Positions 16,950 through 24,842 of a DNA stretch of 64,000 nt are shown here, in pieces. This DNA is from Parvivirga hydrogeniphila (GTDB lineage: Bacteria > Actinomycetota > Coriobacteriia > Anaerosomatales > Anaerosomataceae). The notes below the pieces were generated by a model. The model was not told the DNA's origin. It ran no database searches and worked only from the letters and a program-made list of their open reading frames with translations. Numbering within the stretch: the first letter of the stretch is position 1; each line of letters opens with the position of its first letter. The stretch spans positions 430,662-494,661 of the forward strand of contig NZ_JAMCCO010000001.1 of assembly GCF_023371205.1 (NCBI RefSeq). Reading direction: 5' to 3'. The translations under genes and the position numbers were made by a program.

Positions 16950-17708
16950 ATGGCAGACCTCACTGGAAAGGTGGCGCTCGTGACCGGGGCTGCTTCCGGC
17001 ATCGGTCGGGAGAGCGCCCTCGCCTTCGCTCGAGCAGGGGCCAAGGTGGTCGTCTCGGACGTGATGGTCGAGGGCGGCGAAGAGACCGTCGCCATGATCA
17101 GGGACGGCGGCGGCGACGCTATCTTCGTCGAGTGCGACGTGTCGAAGGAAGACGACGTCAAGAGGCTCGTCGCGCGGACCATCGAGGCCTACGGACGTCT
17201 GGACTGCGCGCACAACAACGCCGGCATCGAGGGCACGCCGGCGCCGATCGTGGAGTGCACCGAGGAGAATTGGGACCGTACGCTCGGCATCAATCTCAAA
17301 GGCATCTGGTGGTGCGCGAAGTATGAGATCCCGGAGATGCTTAAGGTAGGCGGAGGCGCTATCGTCAACACGGCATCCATCGCCGGCCTGGTCGCGTTCC
17401 CGGCGCTCCCGGCCTACACAGCATCCAAGCACGGCGTCGTGGGACTCACGAAGTCGATCGCGCTCGATTACGCCACGCAGAACATCCGGTGCAACGCGGT
17501 CTGCCCGGGCGTCATCCACACGCCGATGGTCGATCGCTTGACGAACGAGGATCCCGAGGCGCTGAAGGGCCTGCAGGCGTTGGAGCCGATCGGTCGCCTC
17601 GGCAAGCCTTCCGAGATAGCCGATGCGGTCGTATACCTCTGTTCTGATGAGGCGTCGTTCATCACCGGCGCTGCGTTGCCGGTGGATGGCGCGTACGTCG
17701 CGCAGTAG
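16950..17708 (+). CDS. Short-chain dehydrogenase/reductase
   Basis: 252 residues; ATG 16950 is preceded by GGAGGTGGGAAAGG, and upstream in-frame starts add sequence unlike the family. It is a classical SDR Rossmann enzyme: 'VTGAASGIGRE' (NAD(P)-binding TGxxxGIG), 'HNNAGIEG' (NNAG), 'NTASIAGL' (catalytic Ser region), 'YTASKHG' (YxxxK) and 'NAVCPGVIHTPM'. The Asp after the second strand ('VVSDVMVEGG') favours NAD(H) over NADP(H). The substrate cannot be told. It appears monocistronic, with a strong hairpin after it. Confidence 0.93.
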   Translation: MADLTGKVALVTGAASGIGRESALAFARAGAKVVVSDVMVEGGEETVAMIRDGGGDAIFVECDVSKEDDVKRLVARTIEAYGRLDCAHNNAGIEGTPAPIVECTEENWDRTLGINLKGIWWCAKYEIPEMLKVGGGAIVNTASIAGLVAFPALPAYTASKHGVVGLTKSIALDYATQNIRCNAVCPGVIHTPMVDRLTNEDPEALKGLQALEPIGRLGKPSEIADAVVYLCSDEASFITGAALPVDGAYVAQ

Positions 17709-17752
17709 GCGGCAGAGCACGGTCACGACACGCCTGCTCCGCCACAAAGCGA

Positions 17753-17784
17753 GACCGGCCGGTCCCTCCGGGGGCCGGCCGGTC
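17753..17784. terminator. Bidirectional hairpin between the SDR and cold-shock genes
   Basis: A perfect 10-bp stem (GACCGGCCGG at 17753-17762, CCGGCCGGTC at 17775-17784) with a 12-nt loop lies between two convergent genes. There is no T-tract; it probably stops or stabilises both transcripts. Confidence 0.6.
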
Positions 17785-17804
17785 CGTATGCGCTCTGGCA
17801 CGGC

Positions 17805-18008
17805 TTAGAGCGGGCGCACCTGCGTGGCCTGCTGCTTGCCGTTCTGGCCAGTGGCCTCCGTGAAAGACACGGCCTGACCCTCGTCGAGGGTCTTGAAGCC
17901 CTCGCCCTGGATCTCGGAGAAGTGGACGAACAGGTCGTCGCCACCCTCGCGCTCGATGAAGCCGTAGCCCTTGTCAGGGTTGAACCACTTGACTTTACCT
18001 TCAGCCAT
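17805..18008 (-). CDS. Cold-shock domain protein (CspA family)
   Basis: 67 residues from ATG at 18008, the standard Csp length. '[17 protein letters not shown]' carries RNP-1 and 'DLFVHFSEI' carries RNP-2, the RNA-binding aromatic patches of the OB-fold. It acts as an RNA chaperone. The upstream leader is about 110 nt if transcription begins near the -10 box at 18121-18126; long leaders are typical of cold-regulated csp genes. Confidence 0.97.
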   Translation of the reverse strand: MAEGKVKWFNPDKGYGFIEREGGDDLFVHFSEIQGEGFKTLDEGQAVSFTEATGQNGKQQATQVRPL

Positions 18009-18120
18009 TCCAAACCTACCTTCCGCCCTAACGCGGGGCACAACAAAATGACGTGACCGACCGCCAGAATGCGGTGTGTCACGTCGCAATCCTGCGAGCC
18101 CCTCTGGCTCGCCTGCAGGG

Positions 18121-18126
18121 AGTATA
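18121..18126 (-). promoter_or_regulatory. Probable -10 box of the cold-shock gene
   Basis: TATACT on the minus strand, preceded by GC as in an extended element; I see no good -35. It would give a ~110-nt 5' leader for the csp gene. Confidence 0.4.
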
Positions 18127-18131
18127 GCAGA

Positions 18132-18264
18132 TTACGCGCCAGCGTGTGCGCCGGGCTCCTCCAGCCAGCGGAGATGCTCCTCGATCCGCTCGGCCGCACC
18201 CTCTTCGGCGTCGGGCTGCGCCGAGCATCTCGATGCGTCGCAGAATCCAGTCGTCCTGGTACAC
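18132..18264 (-). pseudogene. Internally deleted DUF6483-like gene
   Basis: From the GTG at 18264 the frame begins 'MYQDDWILRRIEML', as in DUF6483-type proteins. After ~15 codons the coding signal moves to another frame, 'EEGAAERIEEHLRWLEEPG', ending at TAA 18132-18134. The middle of the gene appears lost together with a frame change, leaving two ends. Function is unknown even for intact members. Confidence 0.4.
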
Positions 18265-18311
18265 AGCGCTCCCGTCAGAGGACCGCCTGCAAGTCTAGTC
18301 CCGCGACCGCT

Positions 18312-18512
18312 TCAACCCTGTCCCACGTGCTTGGCGAACCCGCCGAAGTGCACGAGGTCCACGCCGTCCAGGTCGAACGTCGGCAGCCGGTGGCTGATCG
18401 TCTCGGCAGCCTGTGGCACTTCCTCGCGGATGATCGCCCGCATGCGCCTCAGCACCGCCTGCATCTCGGGCGGATACGCGCTGATGTACTCGTCGATCGC
18501 GTCGGCCGCCAT
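18312..18512 (-). CDS. Truncated DUF1801 (YdhG-like) protein
   Basis: 66 residues. 'AIDEYISAYPPEMQAVLRRM', 'ETISHRLPTFDLDG' and 'HFGGFAKHVG' match the N-terminal half of DUF1801 proteins, which are normally 110-150 residues. The sequence stops just where the family continues into its second half, so it is probably nonfunctional. It begins 10 bp downstream of the methyltransferase stop on the same strand. Confidence 0.55.
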   Translation of the reverse strand: MAADAIDEYISAYPPEMQAVLRRMRAIIREEVPQAAETISHRLPTFDLDGVDLVHFGGFAKHVGQG

Positions 18513-18521
18513 CGCTCCTTC

Positions 18522-19064
18522 TCACCGCACCCCGGGCACGAGGCGCTTCGTCCTGCGCATGTACTCGCTATACCCGGGCAGCTCGCCGGCCAGCCAGCGT
18601 TCCTCGGCCAGCGTGCGCGCCACCAGGCCCGCCATGCCGAGCGCCACCGCTATCCACGTCCATCGCGCCCCCGCGAAGAGCGGCAACCCGATGTAGAGGA
18701 GCGCCAGCCCCAGGTAGAGCGGGTGCCTGATGACCGAGAAGATCCCCGTGTCCACGAGCCGGTGCCCGTCGTGCGTCTCCACGGATGCCGAGAACGACCT
18801 GCCGAGCGTGGTGACGCCGACCCACCTCAGCCCGGCGGCCGCCGCGACGAGCAGGGCGCCCGCCACCATCCCGGGCGTGCGCGGCTCGGCGGTCCCGAGC
18901 GCCAGCTCCGCGATCGGTCCCGCGAAGCACGCGAGATACGGCACCCAGACCGCCCAGAACGTCCACTCGCGCCGCGCGCGCGTGGTGGGCGCGCCTGATA
19001 CCGCGAAGGCGGCGCGGTCGATAAGCGTGTAGGCGACGATCAGCACGATGTATGCGCTCTGCAT
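18522..19064 (-). CDS. Isoprenylcysteine carboxyl methyltransferase-like membrane protein
   Basis: 180 residues, several hydrophobic helices. The C-terminal half has the signature of the ICMT/PEMT-like family: 'DTGIFSVIRHPLYLGLALLY' and 'EERWLAGELPGYSEYMRRT', the SAM-binding RHPxYxG and the E/GY motifs. In bacteria these methylate small lipids or unknown acceptors at the membrane. It follows the serine-hydrolase gene by 12 bp on the same strand and is probably co-transcribed. The substrate is unknown. Confidence 0.85.
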   Translation of the reverse strand: MQSAYIVLIVAYTLIDRAAFAVSGAPTTRARREWTFWAVWVPYLACFAGPIAELALGTAEPRTPGMVAGALLVAAAAGLRWVGVTTLGRSFSASVETHDGHRLVDTGIFSVIRHPLYLGLALLYIGLPLFAGARWTWIAVALGMAGLVARTLAEERWLAGELPGYSEYMRRTKRLVPGVR

Positions 19065-19076
19065 GCGCGCGTTCTC

Positions 19077-20656
19077 CTATCGGTCGGTCTCGGTCGTCGC
19101 GGTGCCGTCAACCGGCGCAAGGAGCGCGGTGGCGATCAGCGTCGCCGCGCCGAGCCCGGCGGCTGCGGCAGCCCAGTCTGCCACGAACGGCAGCACCGAG
19201 GAAAGCAGCAGGTGCGGCTGCGCGGCGCTCCACGCGAGCGCGTCGATGACGAGCGTGCCGAGTGCGAACAGGAGCGCGCGCCTGTAGCGTGCCGCGGCCG
19301 AGAAGGGCGCGATCCGACGGATTCCGCGACGCACGTCGCGCGCCAACCGACCGAGCTGCAGAAACGAGGCAAGCGCGATGACGCCGGCAAGCGCGATGAC
19401 GCCGGCAAGCGCCCGGAGGAGGTTCTCAGCCCAGACGATGCGCGTGAACTTCACGGAGCCCAGTCCGGCGTACGAGGCCCAGTCTCCGAGGATGCGGCCC
19501 ATCATCGGCCAGCTGCGCTGGCTGTTGGTGAGGATGACGATGCCGTCGCCCGAGGACGGCACCGCCTGGAAGTGGGTCATCCAGCCATTGCCCTGCCCGC
19601 CGTGCCAGACCGACGTCCGACCGTCGGGAAGGCGCTCGATGAAGTGGCCGAGGCCGTAGCTGTCGGCGACGGCGCCGAAGATCCCGGTGACGTCGGTCTC
19701 AGCGGCGTGCATCGCGCTGATGGCGGTCGGGCTCAGCACGTCCTGGTCGGCGGCGTGCTCGCCGGTCATCTCGGCGGCGGCGAAGCGCGCGATGTCCTCC
19801 ACCGGCGCGAGCAGCCCGCCGGAGGCCTTGGCCGGATAGACGTAGGGCGCCACCGGCTCGCCGCGCAGGTCGTAACCGGTCGGGAAGTCGGGGCGCAGGC
19901 GCTCCTCCCACACGAAGGTCGACTCGCGCATGCCGAGCGGCTCGAGCACCTCGGCCCGCATGTACTCGGCGTACGACCGGCCGGAAACCTCCTCGATCAC
20001 GATCTCGAGCAGGTCGAAGCCGGGGTTCGAGTAGAAGAAGCCCGCGCCGGGCTCCCGGAACAGGCGCGCCTGCGCCGCGAGGTCTTCGCGCAGCGTGGGC
20101 ATCTCGGCGCCAGGCTCGTACTGCGCCAGCACGTCGCCGAGCGGCATGCCCGCGGTCTGGCTGAGCAGCCGCCTCACGGTCACCTCCCGCTCGGCGTACG
20201 GCGTGTCCGGCAGCTGGAAGCCACCGAGATAGTCCTGCACCGGACGGTCCAGATCGACGAGGCCGTGCTCGGCCAGGCGCATGACGCCCCACGCCGTCAG
20301 CGACTTGGAGATGGACTGCGCGCGGCAGACCGAATCGACCGTCATCGGACGCGCTTCCTCGACGTCGGCCAGGCCGTATGCGGCCGACCACACGACCTCG
20401 CCCTCCCCACGAGCGCGATGCTCGCACCCGGGACGTCGTAGCGCTCCATGAGGCGCGGTACCGCCTCGTCGAGGTGCGCGGTGAAGGCGTCGCGTGACCG
20501 CCAGCGCGGCGCGCGGGCGTCGGCGCAGCCGTGCAGGCCGAGGAGCGCCACCGCCAGGAGCGCACCCACGGCGCGGACGATCAGAGCCCCGGCACGTCCG
20601 TGCTGGGAGCGCGCGGTCGTGTCGCGATCGGTCGCTCGCCTCCGCGATGCGGACAT
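19077..20656 (-). pseudogene. Beta-lactamase-family serine hydrolase lipoprotein, one-base frameshift near 20403
   Basis: From ATG 20656 (GGGAGGGAG upstream) the protein has a signal peptide with lipobox-like 'LLGLHGC' and runs to 'DVPGASIALVGRA'. The family sequence then continues one frame over as 'EVVWSAAYGLADVEEARP'. A single missing G in GGGGAGGGC restores one frame. Beyond that the hydrolase is complete: 'SISKSLTAWG' (SxxK nucleophile), 'YSNPGFDLLE' (YxN) and 'HGGQGNGWM', followed by C-terminal membrane segments. It is either a recent pseudogene or a sequencing error in a G-rich run. An 18-bp tandem duplication (19377-19412) lies in the C-terminal TM region. Confidence 0.75.
19377..19412. 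repeat. 18-bp tandem duplication inside the serine-hydrolase gene
   Basis: GATGACGCCGGCAAGCGC occurs twice in direct succession (19377-19394, 19395-19412). In the minus-strand reading it adds a second 'ALAGVI' to a membrane helix without breaking the frame. Confidence 0.85.
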
Positions 20657-20740
20657 GCGCTCCCTCCCCGTGCGGTTCCTGCCGCGGTCCCACGGAATCG
20701 TATACCATGTCCGACAACCATCCGGGGCCGGCACCCCGGC

Positions 20741-20956
20741 ATGGAGCAGAACGTCTACCGCGTGCGGATCGGGTCGGACGCGAAGTTCATGGACCGCTTC
20801 TCGCGCCTGTCACCCAAGCGCGCCGCTGCGCTCATCTATAAGCAGATGAAGGACCTGCTGCCGTCGCAGCGCGCTAAGAGCCCTCGTCACGCTGCCATTC
20901 GAAGCAGAAGTCCTGCTCCTCCGTCGCCGGCCAGAGCACGCGCGAGGCCGGAGTGA
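20741..20956 (+). CDS. Possible small protein, unknown
   Basis: 71 codons from ATG 20741. The first ~46 residues ('MEQNVYRVRIGSDAKFMDRF', 'KRAAALIYKQMKDLL') look protein-like with balanced charge; the rest overlaps the minus-strand Cys-rich gene and looks like noise. No clear Shine-Dalgarno sequence is seen. It may be a truncated gene whose 3' end was lost. Confidence 0.3.
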   Translation: MEQNVYRVRIGSDAKFMDRFSRLSPKRAAALIYKQMKDLLPSQRAKSPRHAAIRSRSPAPPSPARARARPE

Positions 20957-21113
20957 TCACGAGCGCCAGCTGCGGGATTCCGATGGGGGCGCGCCGCCGG
21001 CAGCTGCCGTTCCACCAGTAGCGGCATGAGCCGCACGACATAGCGTCGGGCTTCGCCTCGGTCGTGCCGTCAGTGCTCCCCCTCCGCAGGTCGTTGTCTT
21101 CCGGCGACACCAC
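20874..21113 (-). CDS. Small four-Cys protein, possible metal-binding domain
   Basis: 79 residues; GGAGGAGGTG overlaps the GTG start at 21113. The core 'CGSCRYWWNGSCRRRAP' followed ~30 residues later by 'WPATEEQDFCFEW' is a recurrent pattern in short bacterial proteins, with four Cys that could bind a zinc ion or cluster. Function is unknown. It lies 63 bp downstream of the DUF2239 gene on the same strand. Confidence 0.65.
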   Translation of the reverse strand: MVSPEDNDLRRGSTDGTTEAKPDAMSCGSCRYWWNGSCRRRAPIGIPQLALVITPASRVLWPATEEQDFCFEWQRDEGS

Positions 21114-21176
21114 CTCCTCCTTCCCCCGGACACGGGGCTACGGTAGAAGGGTAGCCGATACGTCTGACACGATGAG

Positions 21177-21740
21177 CTAGCCGGCGTCTTCGGCATCGAA
21201 AGCGTCGGCGGCGAGCTTGGCCGAGAACCGAGCGACGTCTTCGGGCCACGCGGCCAGATGGGACTCGAAGCCCCGCTCGTCACCCGCGAACAACGAGCGG
21301 CACGCCTCCTCGAAGCCGACCAGGTTGCCGGCCATCGCTGTCATGAAGCGGAACGCGGCCTCCCGCGAGCGCCTCACGCGGTCTCCCCGCTCGTTCTGTC
21401 GACGCGCCTGATCGACGAGCCGCCGAAGCGCGGCCGACGCGCCCGATGGTTGCGCGTTCAGCCACTCCCAGTGACGGGGCAGCAGCGTGACCTCGCGCGA
21501 GACGACGCCGAGCCGCGGTCTCCCCGGACCCTTGCGTTCCGGGGCCTCCGCCGGCGCGCCGGCGGACGACGCTTCGCGCCGATCGATATCGACCTGCTCG
21601 CCGGTGACGTCGTCGAACACGAGCAGGGTTCGTGGATCGTCACGCTCCAGCAGCTCGGCGATAGCGGCGGCGATCTCAGCTCGGCCGCCCGAGGCGACCG
21701 CCTCGGCGTCGGCGAACAGGGTAAGCGCTTGCTCGGTCAT
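21177..21740 (-). CDS. DUF2239 family protein
   Basis: 187 residues from ATG 21740 with AGGAG upstream. 'LLVFDDVTGEQVDID' near residue 40, 'GRPRLGVVSREVTLLPRHWE' near residue 75 and 'RFMTAMAGNLVGFEEACRSLF' in the C-terminal half match DUF2239, a short cytoplasmic family without assigned function. A well-formed promoter flanked by two inverted-repeat operators lies immediately upstream, so expression is probably controlled by a repressor not encoded next to it. Confidence 0.85.
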   Translation of the reverse strand: MTEQALTLFADAEAVASGGRAEIAAAIAELLERDDPRTLLVFDDVTGEQVDIDRREASSAGAPAEAPERKGPGRPRLGVVSREVTLLPRHWEWLNAQPSGASAALRRLVDQARRQNERGDRVRRSREAAFRFMTAMAGNLVGFEEACRSLFAGDERGFESHLAAWPEDVARFSAKLAADAFDAEDAG

Positions 21741-21775
21741 GTGTGCTCCTCGGCATCTGGTTACGATGTCGCTGA

Positions 21776-21820
21776 TTATTACCCGGGTGAAACTATGTTG
21801 TCAATATCACCAGGGTGAAA
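21776..21820 (-). promoter_or_regulatory. Sigma-70 promoter with two operator repeats upstream of DUF2239
   Basis: On the minus strand TTGACA (plus positions 21799-21804), exactly 17 bases, then TAATAA (21776-21781). Two similar motifs of form TCACC-NN-GGTGA lie at 21779-21790 (overlapping the -10) and 21807-21818 (upstream of the -35), spaced 28 bp. Each is nearly palindromic, and together they resemble a dimeric repressor's paired sites. Confidence 0.65.
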
Positions 21821-21853
21821 AGGGAGACGCCGCACGTCGGTGCTCCGCCGCGC

Positions 21854-21925
21854 CTACTTGGGAGGCGCGTCCAGCTCGACGCCGTGCTCCGCGTGACTGA
21901 AAGTACCGAACTGCTGCCCATGCCC
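21854..21925 (-). pseudogene. C-terminal coding scrap
   Basis: A minus-strand frame ends 'HGQQFGTFSHAEHGVELDA' and then 'PPK' before a TAG at 21854-21856. It looks like a genuine C-terminus, but it has no start and no recognisable family; the preceding sequence lacks coding character. The rest of 21821-21998 holds nothing I can identify. Confidence 0.25.
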
Positions 21926-21998
21926 TGACCTCGAATCCGTACCTGGCGCTTGGGTGCATCAACGGCACGGTCGCGCGACTTCTGATCCACACGTCGCG

Positions 21999-22385
21999 CT
22001 ATCGGTTCATCCAGGTGATCGAGAGTTGCAACACGCTGGCCGTTGCGACCCAGACGAGATAGGGCGTGAGGGCGAGAGACGCCAGCCGGGAGTACGGCCA
22101 GAAGGCCACCATGCACCAGACGATCATCGCGAGGACGATGAGGATATCGATCGAGGCGAGCGGCAGGTTGCGCAGACCGAACTGGATGGGCGTGAACGCG
22201 AGGTTGGAGACGACGTTGACCGCGATGGGCACGAGCAAGGACATCGGTGCCGTCCCGCGCGCGACGCGGTAGATCATGTAGCCGAAGACCACGATGATGA
22301 CCGGGTAGAGCACGGTCCACACGGTGCCGATGAAGCTGGGCGGAGGCGTCCACGCCGGCTTGGCGAGGCTGTCGTACCAGTCCAT
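21999..22385 (-). CDS. TspO/MBR family membrane protein
   Basis: 128 residues from ATG 22385, with AGGTGGG upstream; a GTG at 22409 is also possible. 'WYDSLAKPAWTPPPSFIGTVWTVLY' contains the TspO hallmark PxWTPP, and five hydrophobic helices follow, with 'VNVVSNLAFTPIQFGL' in the position of the conserved WS/N segment and 'TPYLVWVATAS' near the end. TspO proteins bind tetrapyrroles and related ligands at membranes. It is the last ordinary gene before the mobile-element region. Confidence 0.88.
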   Translation of the reverse strand: MDWYDSLAKPAWTPPPSFIGTVWTVLYPVIIVVFGYMIYRVARGTAPMSLLVPIAVNVVSNLAFTPIQFGLRNLPLASIDILIVLAMIVWCMVAFWPYSRLASLALTPYLVWVATASVLQLSITWMNR

Positions 22386-22555
22386 GCGTCCCACCTGAGC
22401 GCCTCCCAAGACACCGATCCTCCGGACAACCCGGCGATCTCCGACACGTGTTCGACCATCCGCCTAGTCACTATGAGATGAGCGGCCCGAATCCGCATAT
22501 AACGTGGATCACGGCGGGAATGACCCCGCGGCGCCGACATACGGAGGGACCGGCC

Positions 22556-23500
22556 ATGAACGAGTGTACTCACATCGGGCTCGACGTCCACAAGGACACG
22601 ATCTCGGTCGCCGTCTTGCGATCCGGCACGACCGTGATCGCACCCTCGATGATCCCGAGAAGGAGCGGCGTCCGCGTGAAGACCGACCGCATCGACGCGC
22701 GCGACCTCGCGCGGCTCCATCGCGCGGGCGAGCTCACGAGTGTGCGGGTGCCAGGGGCTGCCGAGGAGGCTGTGCGCGACCTCATCCGCGTGCGCGAGGA
22801 GGTCAAGTGCGACCGGCGGATCGCCCGTCAGCGGATCCGGAGCTTCCTCATGCGCTACGGCAAGCGCTACCCCGGCCCGCGCGACGCCTGGTCTCACCGC
22901 TTCGAGGTATGGGCGCGCTCTGTGACCTTCGACAAGCCGCACGCACAAGAGGCGTTCGCCAACCCGCTTTCCGCCAACTTCATCCGCGATGCGCAACTCG
23001 CCGAGATGGGCAAGCGGGTCGAAGAGATCGCGATGACCGAGGCCTTCGCGGCCGACGTCGCCCGCCTCTAGACGTTTCGCGGTGTCGGCACGCTTACGGC
23101 CATGACGATTCTTGCCGAGACGTGCGACTTCACGCGCTTTGCAACGGCAGGCAACCGCATGGCATTCACCGGGCTCCTGCCGTCCGAGCACTCGAGCGGG
23201 GCGAGCAGGCACCAAGGCTCGATCACCACGACGGGAAACCGGCACATCCGCCGCGCGCTCGTGGAATCCGCCTGGGCCTACCGGCACGCCCTTGCCGTGC
23301 GCAGCAAGCTCCGTGAGCGTCTCGAGGGGATGCCGCCTGAGGTCGCCGCCTACTCGTGGGCAGCACAGATGCGGCTGAACGGCAGCTACCGCCGCATCGC
23401 CGCGAGAAAGGGTGCACACACCGCGGTCGTGGCCACCGCACGTGAGCTCTCGAGCTTCGTCTGGGGTCTCATGACCGGCAACCTCGGTCCGGCCCGATAG
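22556..23500 (+). pseudogene. IS110-family transposase with internal deletion and nonsense codon
   Basis: ATG 22556 (GGAGGG upstream) begins 'HIGLDVHKDTISVAVLR', the DEDD N-terminus of IS110-type recombinases. It then jumps directly to 'IAPSMIPRRSGVRVKTDRID', skipping about 55 residues that normally include the 'YEAGPTG' segment with a catalytic acid. A TAG at 23069-23071 interrupts it again. The Transposase_20 C-terminus follows: 'FTGLLPSEHSSGASRHQGS' and 'GNRHIRRALVESAW'. It cannot be active. Confidence 0.85.
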
Positions 23501-23530
23501 TAGACGTCATGCATGCGGGCGGGCGCCACA

Positions 23531-23748
23531 CTCCGGAGAGATCCTCGATGACGTTATTCGACATCAGCAAGCGAGCGCCTAGTTTGAGGCAGGCTCCGGG
23601 CCGACCGAGATGTGGAGTCGAAATCCCTTAGATATCGGCATGGTCGAGCGCCGTTGCCATGTGCCCGTCCGCTGTCACCTACACACCAGAAAAGAGGACC
23701 GTGATCGATCGCGGGTTGACCGGCAATCTCATATCAACGTACGTGTTT
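23531..23748 (+). repeat. Conserved noncoding right end of the IS110-type element, copy A
   Basis: This ~215-bp sequence occurs three times: here, 26596-26806 and 32370-32582 (both reversed). It contains tandem hairpin-forming segments. Copy A is the most diverged and its T-arm-like hairpin is damaged. Conservation outside any protein gene, next to the transposase, suggests a functional RNA or recombination site; for IS1111-group elements the guide (bridge/seek) RNA is encoded in this position. Confidence 0.7.
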
Positions 23749-23796
23749 GGGGATGAGCGGCGAACGAAGTGAGTCCGCTCGATCCCCGGGTTAGAC
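23749..23796 (-). other. attC-like recombination site, interrupted by IS110 copy A
   Basis: Read on the minus strand: core GTCTAAC (plus 23790-23796, fits RYYYAAC), then GGGGATCGAGCGG, a 14-nt spacer, and CCGCTCATCCCC, which pairs with the first arm except for one extra C on the left arm. The site then ends at the IS right end. A one-sided extra base is the typical extrahelical base of attC and gives the orientation. It sits immediately after the stop of the minus-strand mrr fragment, as in a gene cassette. Confidence 0.65.
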
Positions 23797-23797
23797 C

Positions 23798-24295
23798 CTA
23801 CAGATCAACATCCTGTTCGAAATAGTCAGTGTCGATGCGCTGAAGACGTATCGTTCTTGTCACACTCGTACCGACATCATGGTCCATCATGAGTTCCGCG
23901 AGCTTGTCGCCGTCGATTAACACGATGCGCTTCTCAATCATCTTGACGTAGTCTCTTGCCGGGCCGCTGAATTGAGCCGTGGTGATGAAGACTCCCTTGC
24001 GCGCTCGATGACTCTCAAGCGATCCGGCGAACTCCCGGACCTCCTTCTCGCCAACTGTGTTCGCCCACCGCTTGGCTTGGACAACCACTACGTCGAGGCC
24101 AAGCTTATCCTCCTTGATGAAGCCATCGATCCCGCCGTCACCAGACCTTGCTGTCATACTTGCGCTGTCTGCGACAGAGCCCCCGTATCCCATGGCGACG
24201 AGGACATCGAGTACGACTCTCTCGAAGCGAACGGAGTCCATCTCCCGCAGCCTCTCAAGTAGTTGCTCGTGTGCATTCGCATGGACAATCAGTGG
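23798..24295 (-). pseudogene. Mrr-type restriction endonuclease, N-terminus missing
   Basis: The C-terminal nuclease domain is intact: 'FERVVLDVLVAMGYGG', 'SGDGGIDGFI' (catalytic Asp) and 'VVVVQAKRW' (QxK), then 'EVREFAGSLESHRARKGVFI' and 'IDGDKLAELMMDHDVG'. These are hallmarks of Mrr enzymes that cut methylated DNA. The N-terminal winged-helix half is absent: upstream of about 24295 the frame runs into sequence that codes DUF3800 on the other strand. An in-frame start at 24379 exists but adds unrelated residues. An attC-like site follows directly. Confidence 0.75.
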
Positions 24296-24302
24296 GCCCA
24301 CT

Positions 24303-24716
24303 GCGGCCAACCACCTCGAGTTGGTGGACAAGGCGATTCGGACAGCGTTGGCCAAGGCACCGGGCAAGCAGCGCGACAAGAACCTGGTGGTTGTCTATGC
24401 AGATGAGAAGCAGTCGGTTCCAGCTACTGACCTATCCGCAACGATCAAGAAGGCGGTTGAGGCCCGCGGCTACACGCTGCTGGAGGATGTGAACATCGTT
24501 CAATCGTCATGCGCTACGCCGGGAGTCTTGTTGGCGGACGTCATCGCATACCTGAGCATGTGGGTCTATGCCGGACACAAGGCTGCATCAGCTCAGGCGT
24601 CGCTGTTCGACGGTAATCCCGGAAGCGTCCCGAAGCATCTCGAGCAGAAGCTCCATGCGGTCTCCGCAATTCTCGAGCGCGGCAGTGGCGTGTCCTTCGT
24701 TCCCAAACTGAAGTAG
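24303..24716 (+). pseudogene. DUF3800 protein, C-terminal fragment
   Basis: About 135 residues without a proper start. 'NLVVVYADEKQSVPATDLS' and 'GVLLADVIAYLSMWVY' (conserved LADxIAY) resemble the C-terminal half of DUF3800 proteins. The N-terminal half, which carries the first conserved Asp, is missing, cut at the same point as mrr so the two fragments lie head to head. A complete attC-like site starts 15 bp after its stop. Confidence 0.6.
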
Positions 24717-24731
24717 TCGCCGCATGGCACC

Positions 24732-24812
24732 ACCTAACCAGCGCATCCAGCAGACGCGGCAAGCGATAGACTGATAGAAGAAGATGGGCGCGCTGCTGAT
24801 GCGCTGTTAGGC
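24732..24812 (+). other. attC-like site 1 (complete)
   Basis: 81 bp. Left core ACCTAAC (24732-24738, RYYYAAC) and right core GTTAGGC (24806-24812, GTTRRRY). Between them AGCGCATC-AGCAG-CGCG on the left pairs with CGCG-CTGCTGATGCGCT on the right. The left arm carries three extra unpaired bases (C, C and A), the asymmetry characteristic of attC and indicating plus orientation. The variable centre is ~30 nt. This is the best-formed cassette recombination site in the window. Confidence 0.85.
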
Positions 24813-24842
24813 AGCCGTCTTGTTGGGTGACCCGCGGTCCAC

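Larger units (their letters stand above)
22465..23748 (+). mobile_element. Defective IS110/IS1111-type element, copy A
   Basis: 1284 bp. Its left edge (TAGTCACTATGAG at 22465) and right edge (CGTGTTT ending at 23748) were set by comparison with copy C (32370-33654, opposite orientation). It has a short left end (~90 bp), a broken transposase gene and a long noncoding right end (~245 bp). The right end directly abuts an attC arm at 23749. It lacks the terminal inverted repeats typical of DDE elements, as expected for IS110. Confidence 0.8.

Noticed and set aside
17753-17784. Palindrome as a regulatory operator
   Set aside because: It lies between convergent genes with no promoter nearby; a terminator-like role is simpler.
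23069-23071. Readthrough stop codon in the IS110 transposase
   Set aside because: It is TAG, not TGA, the gene also has an internal deletion, and copy C has a sense codon there; simple decay explains it.
24296-24379. Start of the Mrr-like gene at 24379
   Set aside because: Residues encoded upstream of about 24295 do not resemble Mrr and are antisense to the DUF3800 fragment, so this extension is accidental.
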